From positions 1 through 53,776 of the forward strand of contig JAFPUN010000006.1 of the NCBI GenBank assembly GCA_017395365.1: a stretch of 53,776 nucleotides of DNA, read 5' to 3'. A program made the position numbers and the translations under genes. Positions 16,664 to 26,559 of this stretch are shown in pieces. This DNA comes from Bacteroidales bacterium (GTDB lineage: Bacteria; Bacteroidota; Bacteroidia; Bacteroidales; F082). The notes below the pieces were generated by a model. The model was not told the origin of the DNA. It was given only the letters and a program-made list of their open reading frames with translations, and searched no databases. Position 1 is the stretch's first letter; each line of letters opens with the position of its first letter.

Positions 16664-18277
16664 ATGAAATCCCTAAAATTGTTTTTCTTGGCTGCCCTTT
16701 GCCTTGTTTCAATGGCAGCAACAGCCCAAAACCAACCACAGAAGCCCCAGACAAAGGCGCAGATGAATGCCCAAAAGTTGGGCACTGTCCTATATCTCAT
16801 CGAGAACTTCTACGTCGACACCACCAATATGGACAAGGTGACGGAAGACGCCATCGTAGCCGCATTGAAGGAACTCGACCCACACTCGGCCTACATCTCG
16901 AAGAAGGATGTGGAGAAAGCCAACGAGCCCCTCGTGGGCAGCTTCGAAGGCATCGGCGTGACCTTCCAACTCATTCGCGACACCATCACCGTCATCAGCC
17001 CCGTGGCAGGCGGTCCTTCAGAAAAGGTGGGCATCATGGCTGGCGACCAGTTCATCAAGATTGACGGCGAGGAATGCTTTGGCAAGAAGGTCGACAACGA
17101 ATACGTGCAGAAGCACCTGCGCGGCAAGAAAGGCACCAAGGTCACCGTCAGCGTGAAGCGTGGCAACAGTCCCGAACTCATTGACTTTGAGATCACTCGC
17201 GACAAGATTCCAGTGAACAGCATCAACGCGTCCTATATGCTCGACAACCATGTCGGCTACATCAAACTCGACCGCTTCGCCCAGGAGTCGACCCAAGAGT
17301 TTAAACAAGCCTTCACCAAGCTTCAAGCCCAAGGCATGGAGTCGCTCATCTTCGACCTGCGCGGCAACACAGGCGGTTACCTCAACACTGCCATCGAGTT
17401 GGTGGACCAGTTCATCACCGAAGACAAGCTCATCGTCTTCACCGAAGGCACCCACTCGCCTCGTCAGGAATGGCGCAGCACCAAGGCAGGGCTCTATACC
17501 ATCGGGAAACTGGTTGTCTTGATTGACGAAGGCTCTGCCTCGGCCAGCGAGATCCTCTCGGGTGCCATCCAAGACCATGACCGTGGTGTCGTCATCGGTC
17601 GCCGCTCCTTCGGTAAAGGTTTGGTTCAGAGACCTTTCAATCTCCCTGACGGTTCACAGATGCGCCTCACTACCTCGCGCTACCACACGCCTTCAGGTCG
17701 CTGCATCCAACGACCTTACGAGAACGGAGCAGACGATTACGCCAAGGAGATGAAGAAACGTCTCGAACACGGCGAATATTACCATGCCGACAGCATCCAC
17801 TTCCCCGACTCGCTGAAGTTCAAGACCGACGGCGGACGCACCGTCTACGGTGGTGGCGGCATCATGCCCGATATCTTCATCCCCGTCGACACGGCCTACA
17901 ACAGCAAGCTCTACACCAATCTTGTCCGCAAAGGCGCCTTAAACCGTTACACCACCGACTACGGCTTGAAACACCGTGACGCCCTCAAGGCACAGTATGG
18001 CGATTTCGAACACTTCAACAAGGACTTTACCGTAGGCAAAGACCTCATCGACGGACTCAAAGCCGCCGCCAAGGAAGCCAAGGTGGAATGGAACGATGAA
18101 CAATTTGCACATTCCGAGAAGTTCATCCTCTTGCAGATGAAGGCCTTGATTGCCCGCAATGTTTGGGATACCCAGCAATACTACCAAGTGATGGCCTCCG
18201 TCGACCCTGGCATACAAAAAGCGATGGAAGTGCTTGGCAATGAAAAAGAATACAAACGCTTATTAAAAGTCAAATAA
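16664..18277 (+). CDS. S41-family C-terminal processing protease
   Basis: 537 residues with a cleavable signal peptide (MKSLKLFFLAALCLVSMAAT, then AQ), so periplasmic or outer-membrane associated. The N-terminal helical part is followed by a PDZ domain (about 75-170, FEGIGVTF to VSVKRG) and the S41 catalytic core. Aligning GSASASEILSG with E. coli Prc places the nucleophile at Ser293 and the general base at Lys318 in RSFGKGLVQ; the 25-residue spacing is the same. It would trim unfolded or tagged exported proteins. The last gene of the probable tsaC-lipoprotein operon. Confidence 0.94.
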   Translation: MKSLKLFFLAALCLVSMAATAQNQPQKPQTKAQMNAQKLGTVLYLIENFYVDTTNMDKVTEDAIVAALKELDPHSAYISKKDVEKANEPLVGSFEGIGVTFQLIRDTITVISPVAGGPSEKVGIMAGDQFIKIDGEECFGKKVDNEYVQKHLRGKKGTKVTVSVKRGNSPELIDFEITRDKIPVNSINASYMLDNHVGYIKLDRFAQESTQEFKQAFTKLQAQGMESLIFDLRGNTGGYLNTAIELVDQFITEDKLIVFTEGTHSPRQEWRSTKAGLYTIGKLVVLIDEGSASASEILSGAIQDHDRGVVIGRRSFGKGLVQRPFNLPDGSQMRLTTSRYHTPSGRCIQRPYENGADDYAKEMKKRLEHGEYYHADSIHFPDSLKFKTDGGRTVYGGGGIMPDIFIPVDTAYNSKLYTNLVRKGALNRYTTDYGLKHRDALKAQYGDFEHFNKDFTVGKDLIDGLKAAAKEAKVEWNDEQFAHSEKFILLQMKALIARNVWDTQQYYQVMASVDPGIQKAMEVLGNEKEYKRLLKVK

Positions 18278-18296
18278 GTGTTTTTGACTTTTTTTG
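18265..18296 (+). terminator. Terminator of the S41 protease operon
   Basis: AAAAGTCAAA (18265-18274) pairs with TTTTTGACTTTT (18281-18292) and runs into T residues. The TAA stop codon lies in the loop region, so it overlaps the gene end. Confidence 0.75.
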
Positions 18297-18350
18297 TTCC
18301 AAAGGGTAACTTTTTTGGCCTTCACTCGTCTAACACTTTGGAATTATTCT

Positions 18351-18358
18351 TATTTTTG
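18351..18358 (+). promoter_or_regulatory. -7 box of the first C25 peptidase gene
   Basis: TATTTTTG matches TAnnTTTG and gives a leader of about 70 nt. Confidence 0.6.
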
Positions 18359-18435
18359 CCGTTTAGAAGTCTGCTGTCCCATTAGACATTCAGAAACAAG
18401 TAATAAATTCAATATCAACTTATTAAAAACAAAAA

Positions 18436-21400
18436 ATGAAGAAATTTGGTTTACTCACCGCAGCATTCCTGATGATGGGATTGCTGTTTGGCAGCCAAGT
18501 GATGGCCCAGCACATCGAACTCGGCACTGCCAAGTCGGCACAAAACTGTGCCCAAGTAACTGACAATGGCTTCACGGCCTCCTTCTCCTTCAGCAGCATC
18601 GATGCCACTGAAGTTTCCACTGAAAAAGGCGTGTTCTCCACCATCACGATGGAAGGCACCTATCCTTCGGGCAATGTAGGCGAACCCATGTTGCCTGCCG
18701 CCAACAAACTTATTGCCGTCCCGTTCGGAGCAAAAGACCTCACGGTCACTGTGAAGAGCTACAGCACGAGCACCTATCGCCTGGCCGACTACGGCATCAA
18801 CAAGGTCACCCCGATGCAGCCCATGCTCCGCAAGGACCAGAAGCCCGAAGACGTGCCTTTTGCCTATAGCGAGAAGGCCTATGCCGTCAAAGGTTTCGCC
18901 GGCCGCCCCATCGCCGAGGTAAAGATCCAAGGCACGATGCGTGGCATCCAGATTGGCGCCCTCACGGTGAACCCCGTACAATACGACGCTGCCAGCAACA
19001 GTATCCTCGTCTTTAACGACATCGAAGTCGAAGTGAGCTATGGCGCATACGACAAGTCGGCTGCCTACAACGAGTTCTCAAGAACCTTCAGCCCCTATTT
19101 CGCCAACATCTACGGCATGATGTTCAACTGGCGTGATGACGTCTATGACGAGCACCCCGACCTCTGGCAGAATCCTGTCCACATGCTGATCATCGCCGAC
19201 CGTATGTTCGAGGAATGCCTGCAACCTTGGTATGAATGGAAGACCACGAAGGGCTTCTACCTGAACATCAACTACACCGATGAAATCGGCACCAGCGCCG
19301 CTGCCATCCGCGCCTTCATCCAGGACGAATATTCGAAAGATGCCCCCACCTTCTTGATGATTATGGGCGACAAGAACCAAGTGGCCGCCAGCGCCACGGG
19401 TAGCGAGACCCACTGCGTCACCGACCTCCAATACTCGAGCGTCGATGGCGACCAGTACCCCGACATGTACCACAGCCGTTTCCCCGCCGAGACCGTTACT
19501 CAAATGATGGCCATGGTTGAAAAGGCCTTGGAATACGAGCAATATACCATGCCCGACCCGAGCTATCTAAACAATGTACTCCTCATCGCCGGTGAAGATA
19601 ACGGCTGGGGTGTCACCGTAGGCCGTCCCACCATTTGGTACGCCACCAACTATTATTATAACACCGAGCACGGTTACGATCAAGTCCACGAATACAGCCA
19701 CGGCCAATATACTGGGTGCTATACCTGGCTGAACGAAGGCGTCGGCTTCGCCAACTACACCGCCCACGGTTCCAACACCAGCTGGGCCGGCCCTCAATTC
19801 ACCGTCAGCGATGTCAACAACTTGACCAACCAAGACAAGTACTTCCTCGCCATGGGTAACTGCTGCGAGGCCGCCGACTGGGGCATCAACGGTACCTGCT
19901 TCGGTGAGGCTATGGTCCGTGCCGAAAAGAAGGCCGCCTATGCCTACATCGGCTCCTGCCCTTCGACCTACTGGCTCAACGACTATTACTTCGGTGTGGG
20001 TGCTACTAGTCGCCATGACGGCACCATGCCTTCCTACGAAGAGACCACCATGGGCTTCTACGATGCCATGTGGACTGATGACGCCTACAACACCGTCACC
20101 TCCATGATGTTCATCGGCAACTTGGCAAGCAATGCTGCCCAAGCCCTCGGCTATGAACTGCACTGCAGCACGCTCTACGACTGGCAAGCCTACCATACTT
20201 TGGGTGACGGTTCCATCTTGCCTTTCCGCATCCAACCTACCGAAAACACCGTCAGCCACATGCCTACCCTGCCTATCGGCATGGATTTCTTCACTGTCAG
20301 TGCTGACCCTGGTTCCTATGTGGGCATCACCAAGGACGGCATCCTCTATGGTGCTGGCATGATTGGTGAAAGCGGCTCTGCCGATATCGCTATCAGCCCC
20401 ATCACAAGCGGCGGTGATGTCACCATCTGCGTGACCCACCCCCAACGCATTCCTTATACCAATGTAATCCCTGCCGCCGCCATGGACGGTGCCTACATTG
20501 CCGTCGACAACGTGCAATGCGAGCAGCCTCTGGTGACCGGTGCCTATGTGGCTCCCACCGTCACCCTGAAGAACGTCGGCGTCGAGACCGCCAACAACGT
20601 CAACGTCGTGTTGAGCACTGAGTCGGAATACATTGAACTCCTCAACACCACGGCCACCGTTCCTTCCATCGCCCCCGATGCCGTTTACGAGATTGAAGAC
20701 GCCTTCGCTTTCAACACGGCTGTCGACATTCCCAACGGCACCAGAGTGCGTTTCTTCGTGAACTGCACCTCGGGCAGCGACACCTGGGAAGGCAGATTCG
20801 ACCTCACCTTCGGCGCCCCTGAGTTCGTCATGACGAACATCAGCAACACCGAACTGCAACCTGGCGGCAGCGCTGTCGTCACCTTCGACATCACCAACAA
20901 CGGTGGCTTCGACGCCCAGAATGCCGTCCTGCAAATCGTCAGCAGCTCGAGCGACCTCACCTTCGAGGTGAACAGCATTGAGATCCCTGCCATTGCCGCA
21001 GGCGAGACGGTCAGCGTCAGCGCCAACCTCAACGTGTCGGCCAACGCCCAGATTGGTGCCACCTATGAGTTGTCGTACCTCGTGAGCGACGGTCACTACA
21101 TCCTCAACGGCACTGCTCCCATCTCGGTGGGTAATGTGGCCGACGGCTTCGAGACCGGCGACTTCAGCACCTTCGACTACACCTTCGCCGGATCGGCCAA
21201 CTGGACGATCGTCAACACCGGAGCTTACGAAGGCACTTATTGCGCCAAGTCGGGCAACATCAGCGACAACCAAGACAGTCAGCTCGTCCTTACCGTTGAG
21301 GTGCTTACCACGGGCGAGTTCAGCTTCTATAAGAAGGTGTCGTCAGAAAACAGCTACGACAAGCTGTATTTCCTGATCGACGGCTCGTCGATGGGCGACT

Positions 21401-22047
21401 GGTCGGGTGAAAACGACTGGAGCCAACAAACCTACACCGTCACTCCTGGCACGCACACCTTCAAGTGGCGTTATGCCAAGGACAGCAGCGTGAGCAACGG
21501 CAGCGACTGCGCTTGGATTGACTACATCCAACTGCCTCCCACCAGCGTCATCCTGTCGCTTGACCCCGTCACCGACCTGGTGGCCAACGTCAACGGCAGC
21601 AACGTCAACCTGACTTGGACCGCTCCCGCTGGCGCCACGTCGTATTTCATCTACCGCAACGGTGAAGAAGTGGGCAACCAAGCCAGCACCTCTTTCATGG
21701 ATATCGTGAACGATGGCGTCTACTCCTATAGCGTCGTCGCCACCGACGGCAACGGCCGTTATTCGGCACCCGAATACGTCTCCGTCAGCGTCGGCACCGT
21801 CGGTGTCGAAGAGAACACCCTCGAGATTGTGAGCATCTATCCTAACCCCGTCAACAGCATGCTGACCATCGACGGCGGCAACGCCGAATACAGCTATGCC
21901 TTGTACAACGGCATGGGTCAGATCGTCGCCAACGGCAATGCCCAAGGCATTGAGCACGTCAACGTCAGCGACATGGCCAAGGGTGTCTACTTCCTCCGCC
22001 TCACCACGGGCACGCAAGTGCGCGTTGAGAAGGTCGTCGTGGAATAA
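18436..22047 (+). CDS. Gingipain-like C25 peptidase with T9SS sorting domain, copy 1
   Basis: 1,203 residues. Signal peptide 1-24 (ends QVMA), a profragment-like region to about 225, then the C25 catalytic domain (about 235-600). The catalytic dyad is His444 in NYTAHGSNTSW and Cys477 in GNCCEAADW. The 33-residue His-Cys spacing and the following CFGEAMVRA match gingipain RgpB, which favours Cys477 over Cys476. Beta-sandwich segments follow, then a cleaved-adhesin-like domain (about 905-1030), a fibronectin-III-like domain and a Por secretion C-terminal domain from about 1121 (SIYPNPVNS to VRVEKVVVE). Expected to be exported by T9SS and anchored on or released from the cell surface. Specificity (Arg or Lys) cannot be called. 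Confidence 0.9.
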   Translation: MKKFGLLTAAFLMMGLLFGSQVMAQHIELGTAKSAQNCAQVTDNGFTASFSFSSIDATEVSTEKGVFSTITMEGTYPSGNVGEPMLPAANKLIAVPFGAKDLTVTVKSYSTSTYRLADYGINKVTPMQPMLRKDQKPEDVPFAYSEKAYAVKGFAGRPIAEVKIQGTMRGIQIGALTVNPVQYDAASNSILVFNDIEVEVSYGAYDKSAAYNEFSRTFSPYFANIYGMMFNWRDDVYDEHPDLWQNPVHMLIIADRMFEECLQPWYEWKTTKGFYLNINYTDEIGTSAAAIRAFIQDEYSKDAPTFLMIMGDKNQVAASATGSETHCVTDLQYSSVDGDQYPDMYHSRFPAETVTQMMAMVEKALEYEQYTMPDPSYLNNVLLIAGEDNGWGVTVGRPTIWYATNYYYNTEHGYDQVHEYSHGQYTGCYTWLNEGVGFANYTAHGSNTSWAGPQFTVSDVNNLTNQDKYFLAMGNCCEAADWGINGTCFGEAMVRAEKKAAYAYIGSCPSTYWLNDYYFGVGATSRHDGTMPSYEETTMGFYDAMWTDDAYNTVTSMMFIGNLASNAAQALGYELHCSTLYDWQAYHTLGDGSILPFRIQPTENTVSHMPTLPIGMDFFTVSADPGSYVGITKDGILYGAGMIGESGSADIAISPITSGGDVTICVTHPQRIPYTNVIPAAAMDGAYIAVDNVQCEQPLVTGAYVAPTVTLKNVGVETANNVNVVLSTESEYIELLNTTATVPSIAPDAVYEIEDAFAFNTAVDIPNGTRVRFFVNCTSGSDTWEGRFDLTFGAPEFVMTNISNTELQPGGSAVVTFDITNNGGFDAQNAVLQIVSSSSDLTFEVNSIEIPAIAAGETVSVSANLNVSANAQIGATYELSYLVSDGHYILNGTAPISVGNVADGFETGDFSTFDYTFAGSANWTIVNTGAYEGTYCAKSGNISDNQDSQLVLTVEVLTTGEFSFYKKVSSENSYDKLYFLIDGSSMGDWSGENDWSQQTYTVTPGTHTFKWRYAKDSSVSNGSDCAWIDYIQLPPTSVILSLDPVTDLVANVNGSNVNLTWTAPAGATSYFIYRNGEEVGNQASTSFMDIVNDGVYSYSVVATDGNGRYSAPEYVSVSVGTVGVEENTLEIVSIYPNPVNSMLTIDGGNAEYSYALYNGMGQIVANGNAQGIEHVNVSDMAKGVYFLRLTTGTQVRVEKVVVE

Positions 22048-22071
22048 CCACTCTCGCTGAAATGCATCAAG

Positions 22072-22102
22072 AAAGGTCGTCCGTGTGGGCGACCTTTTTT
22101 TT
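22072..22102 (+). terminator. Terminator of C25 peptidase copy 1
   Basis: AAAGGTCG (22072-22079) pairs with CGACCTTT (22090-22097) and is followed by a T-run to 22102. Confidence 0.85.
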
Positions 22103-22158
22103 GTATCATGCAGAGCTTTTAGTTTCTGCGTATTCAGCGGGTTCTGCGTGAAAATAAC

Positions 22159-22896
22159 TCACATTCCGCGTTGTTTCTTGATGGCTTCGTAGGCCGCGTT
22201 GATTTCCTGGAACTTCTTCTCGGCGGCTTTCCTGACATCTTCGCCGAGATTGCTCACCAAGTCGGGGTGGTTCTTCTTGGCCATCTCTCGATAGGCTCGT
22301 TTCACCTCCTCATCGGTAGCCGTTGGCTCGATGCCGAGAATCTTGTATGCACTGTCGGTCTCCTTGATGAACATGGCCTTCACCGAAAGGAAATCGCTGT
22401 TGGTGACGCCCATGTAATCGGAGATCGTGTTGACCACGCTCAACTCTTCAGGCGAGATAAAGCCATCGGCATTGGCGATGCCAAACAGATAATGAAGCAA
22501 CTGCAGGCGTGAAGAATAGTCCATATAGCGTCCCACCTGCTGGCTGACCTCGTAGATGTTGTAATCCTGCTCCAAAATCTCACGGAGCATCTTGACATAC
22601 TTCTCCGCCTGTTCCTGACCAAAGTTCTGCAAGAAGAAACGCTTCACATAGTCGAGTTCGGAGCGTTTGACGTTGCCGTCGGCTTTCATTACGGCAGCCG
22701 AGAGCACGAGGAATGTCACATTGAAATCGCGTTGGGGCTCGGTATTACCAAAAGTTTCGTTCACCTCTGTACGCAACACCCGAGGTCTCCGACCTGAAAA
22801 AATGCTGCCCAAGACCACCGCGACGATGCCGCCCAACGGGTTCTGGGTGAATGCCCAGCCCAAGCCAAACAAGACGATTTTTGTAAAGCAACCCAT
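22159..22896 (-). CDS. TerB-DnaJ domain protein (DjlA-like)
   Basis: 245 residues from [10 protein letters not shown] at 22896; an upstream in-frame ATG at 22932 overlaps the promoter box and was rejected. An N-terminal hydrophobic segment ([10 protein letters not shown] to [11 protein letters not shown]) may anchor it in the inner membrane. A TerB-like helical domain (about 55-165) with [16 protein letters not shown] and [13 protein letters not shown] repeats follows. The C-terminal J domain contains the HPD triad in KKNHPDLV. This order matches DjlA-type co-chaperones, which stimulate DnaK at the membrane. It separates the two C25 genes and faces the other way; no functional link is evident. 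Confidence 0.9.
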   Translation of the reverse strand: MGCFTKIVLFGLGWAFTQNPLGGIVAVVLGSIFSGRRPRVLRTEVNETFGNTEPQRDFNVTFLVLSAAVMKADGNVKRSELDYVKRFFLQNFGQEQAEKYVKMLREILEQDYNIYEVSQQVGRYMDYSSRLQLLHYLFGIANADGFISPEELSVVNTISDYMGVTNSDFLSVKAMFIKETDSAYKILGIEPTATDEEVKRAYREMAKKNHPDLVSNLGEDVRKAAEKKFQEINAAYEAIKKQRGM

Positions 22897-22919
22897 ATCT
22901 TTTTGATTGAATCGAGCGG

Positions 22920-22927
22920 CAAAGGTA
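22920..22927 (-). promoter_or_regulatory. -7 box of the TerB-DnaJ gene
   Basis: The minus strand reads TACCTTTG, a TAnnTTTG match, 23 bp before the chosen start codon. Confidence 0.6.
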
Positions 22928-22988
22928 CACAAAAAACCGGAGTTGAAAATAATTCATCCCAAAACTACCTATGACAAGAAAAGATTTG

Positions 22989-22996
22989 TATTTTTG
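22989..22996 (+). promoter_or_regulatory. -7 box of the second C25 peptidase gene
   Basis: TATTTTTG matches TAnnTTTG, 41 bp before the ATG at 23038. An in-frame ATG at 23014 is less likely because it would put eight non-signal residues before MKKLFFSV. Confidence 0.6.
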
Positions 22997-23037
22997 CAAC
23001 CTTTAATCGATTAATGTCAACTAATCTTAATTCACAC

Positions 23038-26000
23038 ATGAAAAAACTATTCTTTTCCGTCCTGTTTGTGGCTATGTCAGTGATGGCATTTGCCCAACAA
23101 TGGAATGCCATCAGCAGCAATGCTCCTGTTAGCCCCGAGGTCACTTTGGTCTCGAGCAGCGAGGAGCAAGTCGTTGTCGACTTCTCGCTTGGCGGTTTCA
23201 ACCTTTCCAGGGTGAACACTCCGAGTGGCACACAGCAAATTGTTTCGGCCCCGAAAATGGCCGCGATGCTGGAGGCCGGTGCCCCCGACCTTCCCCAGTT
23301 CCCTGTCCCTGCCATCATCGGCGACATGGCCGAGATGACGGTCAGCGTGATCAAGAGCGAGTTTACGGACTATCCGAATGTCGAAATCGCCCCTTCTAAA
23401 GGCAACTTCAGCCGTCAGATCGACCCTGAAAGCGTGCCTTACACCTATGGTGCAATGTACAACCAAAACGCTTTCTATCCTGCAGCACAGGCTTACCTTG
23501 AAACACCTTACATCATCCGCGACTACCGTGGCCAAAACATCATGGTGCGTCCCTTCGCCTACAACCCCGTGACGAAGACCTTGCGCGTCTATCATGACAT
23601 GACCATCGCCATGAAGAAGGTGAGCAACAACGGCGTGAACCAAAAAGTGGGTCGCAAAGCCATCCAAAAGATCTCCCCCGAGATGAAGGAGGCCTACAGC
23701 CACCGCTTTATCAACTACAAGGAAAGCAATGCCAAGTACAATTTCCTTCAGGACCGCGGCGAGATGCTGGTCATTTGCCCCGACCAATATGTGGAAGCCA
23801 TGCAGCCTTTCGTCGATTGGAAGAACCAATCGGGCCGTCCCACCACGATCGTGAGCCTCTCCGAGATTGGTGGCAACAACGAGAACCAAATCAAGAACTA
23901 CATCAACGGCATCTATGCTGATCCCGAGCGTAACTTGGTTTATGTCCTCCTCGTTGGCGACTATGCTGACATCACGCCTCACTCGATGAGCGGCGGCCGC
24001 AGCGACAACTGGTTCGGCCAACTCGAAGGCAACGACTACTACCTTGAAGTCCTCACAGGCCGTTTCTCGGTGCAGAGCGTGACCGACGTCAACACCCACG
24101 TCGAGAAAGTGCTGTATTATGAGCGCGACATGAAAGGCGATGTCACTTGGGTCAACCAAGGCATTGGCATCGGTGCCAACGAAGGCGCCGGTCAAGGCCA
24201 CTTCGGCGAAGCCGACTATGTGCACATCAATTATGTGCGCGACACCTTGATGCATTACACCTATGAGAATGTGACGCAACAATACAGCGGCGTAGGCAGC
24301 GGCACCAGTGCCAACGCCATCAGCGCCGACTTCAACGCTGGCAAGAGCATCTGCAACTACTGCAACCATGGCTCACAACAGAGCTGGGCAGTCGCCAACT
24401 ACAGCATCAGCCATGTGAACGCCTTGGTCAACGACGACAAATGGCCTTACATCTGGTCGGTGGCCTGCAACAACGGCGAATTCAACGGCAACTGCTTCGG
24501 CGAGGCTTGGCTCCGCGCCACCAACAACGCCACGGGACGTCCCACTGGCGCTATCGGCGGCATGTTCAGTTGGATCTCACAACCTTGGACGCCGCCCATG
24601 TACGGCCAAGACGAAATGGTCGACATCCTCACCGGATGGAGAAGCACTGACCTCTTCTGCCACACCTTCGGCGGCGCTTCCTTGAACGGCAACATGTATA
24701 TCCTTGACGCTGCACCCAGCGACCAAGGCGCTACCCACAACACTTGGATCCTCTTTGGCGACCCGAGCCTGTTGGTCCGCACCGACAACCCCAGCAGCAT
24801 GAATGTCACTTGCTCTCCCGAAGTGCTGATGCTCGGAATGAGCGAACTGGAAATCACCGCCGAGAACACCGCTTACGGCATTGCCACCCTGATGATGGAT
24901 GGCGAAGTGATCGCCACGAGTGACATCATCGACGGCACCTGCACCCTTAGCTTCCCCCCGATGACCAATGTGGGTAATGCCACCCTGACTGTGATCGGCT
25001 ACAACAAAGTGGCTGAAGTCTTGGGTGTCTCCGTCCTTCCTGCCGAAGGCCCCTTCGTCACCATCTCCAACTACACGCCCAACTTCGCTCCTGTCAACCA
25101 AGAGACGAGCCTCACCATGGTCCTCAAGAACGTCGGCGTTGACCCGACCAACGGCAACACCAACGTCAACCTGACTTGCGCCGACGAGCGCTTAACCCTC
25201 ACCCAAGGCACCGCACAGTTTGGTGTGTTGCCTGCCGAGGAGACCGTCACCCTGCAAGATGCCTTCAGCTTCATCGTAGCAGAGGGTGTTGAAGACGGCA
25301 CGCGCTTCCAAATCGATGTCGAGATGACCGATGGCCGTCAGACCTGGAGCGGCAAGATGTTCATCACCGCAGGCCAAGCCATCCTCGACTACGGTGGCAC
25401 CGACTGGGCCGAAAGCTTCGCTGCTGGCGAAACGCTTACGCTCGTAGCCAACTTCAAGAACACCGGTCATTACATGGCCACCAACGCCATCGCCAGCATC
25501 GCTTGCGAGAGTGAATATGTCACCCTGCTCAACCCCACCATCGAGATGGGCACCATCGACCCCAACGGCATCAGCACCTGCGTGTTCAACATCCAAATCG
25601 ATGAGAACTGCCCCGAGACCGAGGTGATCGTGGTCAACTTCGCCATGCAAGCCGACGGCGGCCTCAGTGCCGAAGGTTCCATCACCATGAGAAACACCTG
25701 CGATGTCGTCTTCGAGATGTCCGACTCTTGGGGCGATGGCTGGAACGGCGCATCATTGACGGTCAGCTTCAGCGACGGTACTCCTAGCGTGAATCTCTCC
25801 TGTGAAGGCAACTCACAGACGGAAGTCCTTAAGATTGGCAAGGGCACTCATGTCACCTTGACCTGGAACCGCGGTAGCTACGACAACGAATGCTCCTTCG
25901 TGGTCAAGTACCAGAACGGGGCCCAGATCTATCAAGCCAACAATCCCTCTCCTGGTGTGCTCTTCGAGTTCGACTGCGACTGCGTCAGCATCCCCAGCGC

Positions 26001-26487
26001 CACCTTCGATCCTGTTGAAAACCTGGCTGCAGAAATCGGTATTGGCACTGTGACCCTCTCGTGGGATCCTCAGGAACGCGCCACCAACTACATCATCAGC
26101 CGCAACGGCATCGAGATTGGACAGACCACAGAGTCCTCCTATGTCGACGAGGTCTACACCGAGTATTTCTACACCTACTGTGTCGTCGCCGAGTATAGCC
26201 AAGGCGTCAGCACTCCCGAGTGCGTCGTGGTGAAGTCTGAACTGGGTGTTGAAGAGGATATGGCCGAGTTCTCCATCTATCCCAACCCCGTCAGCGGCAC
26301 GCTGCACATCGACGGTGGCAATGCCGAATACAGCTACACTTTGTTCAACGGCATGGGACAAGTGGTGGCCAACGGCAAGGCAAAAGGTGCTGAACATATC
26401 AGCGTCGACGGCCTGACCCAAGGCGTCTACTTCCTCCACCTCACCTCGGGCACGCAAGTGCGCGTCGAGAAGGTGGTGGTGAAGTAA
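23038..26487 (+). CDS. Gingipain-like C25 peptidase with T9SS sorting domain, copy 2
   Basis: 1,149 residues. Signal peptide MKKLFFSVLF to AFAQ, a profragment-like region and the C25 catalytic core (about 235-590). His444 lies in YCNHGSQQSW and Cys477 in SVACNNGEF. The dyad residue numbers are identical to copy 1, and VACNNGEF is close to the VACVNGDF of gingipain R. Beta-sandwich repeats follow, then a DSWGDGWNG domain (about 890-985) of a type common in T9SS cargo, a fibronectin-III-like domain and a sorting domain (SIYPNPVSG to VRVEKVVVK) closely related to that of copy 1. Surface or secreted protease, probably for peptide nutrition or for processing surface proteins. Confidence 0.9.
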   Translation: MKKLFFSVLFVAMSVMAFAQQWNAISSNAPVSPEVTLVSSSEEQVVVDFSLGGFNLSRVNTPSGTQQIVSAPKMAAMLEAGAPDLPQFPVPAIIGDMAEMTVSVIKSEFTDYPNVEIAPSKGNFSRQIDPESVPYTYGAMYNQNAFYPAAQAYLETPYIIRDYRGQNIMVRPFAYNPVTKTLRVYHDMTIAMKKVSNNGVNQKVGRKAIQKISPEMKEAYSHRFINYKESNAKYNFLQDRGEMLVICPDQYVEAMQPFVDWKNQSGRPTTIVSLSEIGGNNENQIKNYINGIYADPERNLVYVLLVGDYADITPHSMSGGRSDNWFGQLEGNDYYLEVLTGRFSVQSVTDVNTHVEKVLYYERDMKGDVTWVNQGIGIGANEGAGQGHFGEADYVHINYVRDTLMHYTYENVTQQYSGVGSGTSANAISADFNAGKSICNYCNHGSQQSWAVANYSISHVNALVNDDKWPYIWSVACNNGEFNGNCFGEAWLRATNNATGRPTGAIGGMFSWISQPWTPPMYGQDEMVDILTGWRSTDLFCHTFGGASLNGNMYILDAAPSDQGATHNTWILFGDPSLLVRTDNPSSMNVTCSPEVLMLGMSELEITAENTAYGIATLMMDGEVIATSDIIDGTCTLSFPPMTNVGNATLTVIGYNKVAEVLGVSVLPAEGPFVTISNYTPNFAPVNQETSLTMVLKNVGVDPTNGNTNVNLTCADERLTLTQGTAQFGVLPAEETVTLQDAFSFIVAEGVEDGTRFQIDVEMTDGRQTWSGKMFITAGQAILDYGGTDWAESFAAGETLTLVANFKNTGHYMATNAIASIACESEYVTLLNPTIEMGTIDPNGISTCVFNIQIDENCPETEVIVVNFAMQADGGLSAEGSITMRNTCDVVFEMSDSWGDGWNGASLTVSFSDGTPSVNLSCEGNSQTEVLKIGKGTHVTLTWNRGSYDNECSFVVKYQNGAQIYQANNPSPGVLFEFDCDCVSIPSATFDPVENLAAEIGIGTVTLSWDPQERATNYIISRNGIEIGQTTESSYVDEVYTEYFYTYCVVAEYSQGVSTPECVVVKSELGVEEDMAEFSIYPNPVSGTLHIDGGNAEYSYTLFNGMGQVVANGKAKGAEHISVDGLTQGVYFLHLTSGTQVRVEKVVVK

Positions 26488-26508
26488 TCACCCACCAAAC
26501 ACAACATG

Positions 26509-26542
26509 AAAGGCGACCTCGAGTTTCGGGGTCGCCTTTCTT
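26509..26542. terminator. Bidirectional terminator between C25 copy 2 and the DUF4249 gene
   Basis: AAAGGCGACC (26509-26518) pairs with GGTCGCCTTT (26530-26539). It lies between convergent genes and can serve both. Confidence 0.75.
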
Positions 26543-26559
26543 ATGGCATGTCCGGCAAA

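Noticed and set aside
19567-21273. Long minus-strand frame (568 codons) opposite C25 peptidase copy 1
   Set aside because: Antisense to a well-supported gene with GC-rich third positions; the product is low in hydrophobic core pattern and rich in Gly, Val, His and Asp, as usual for shadows.
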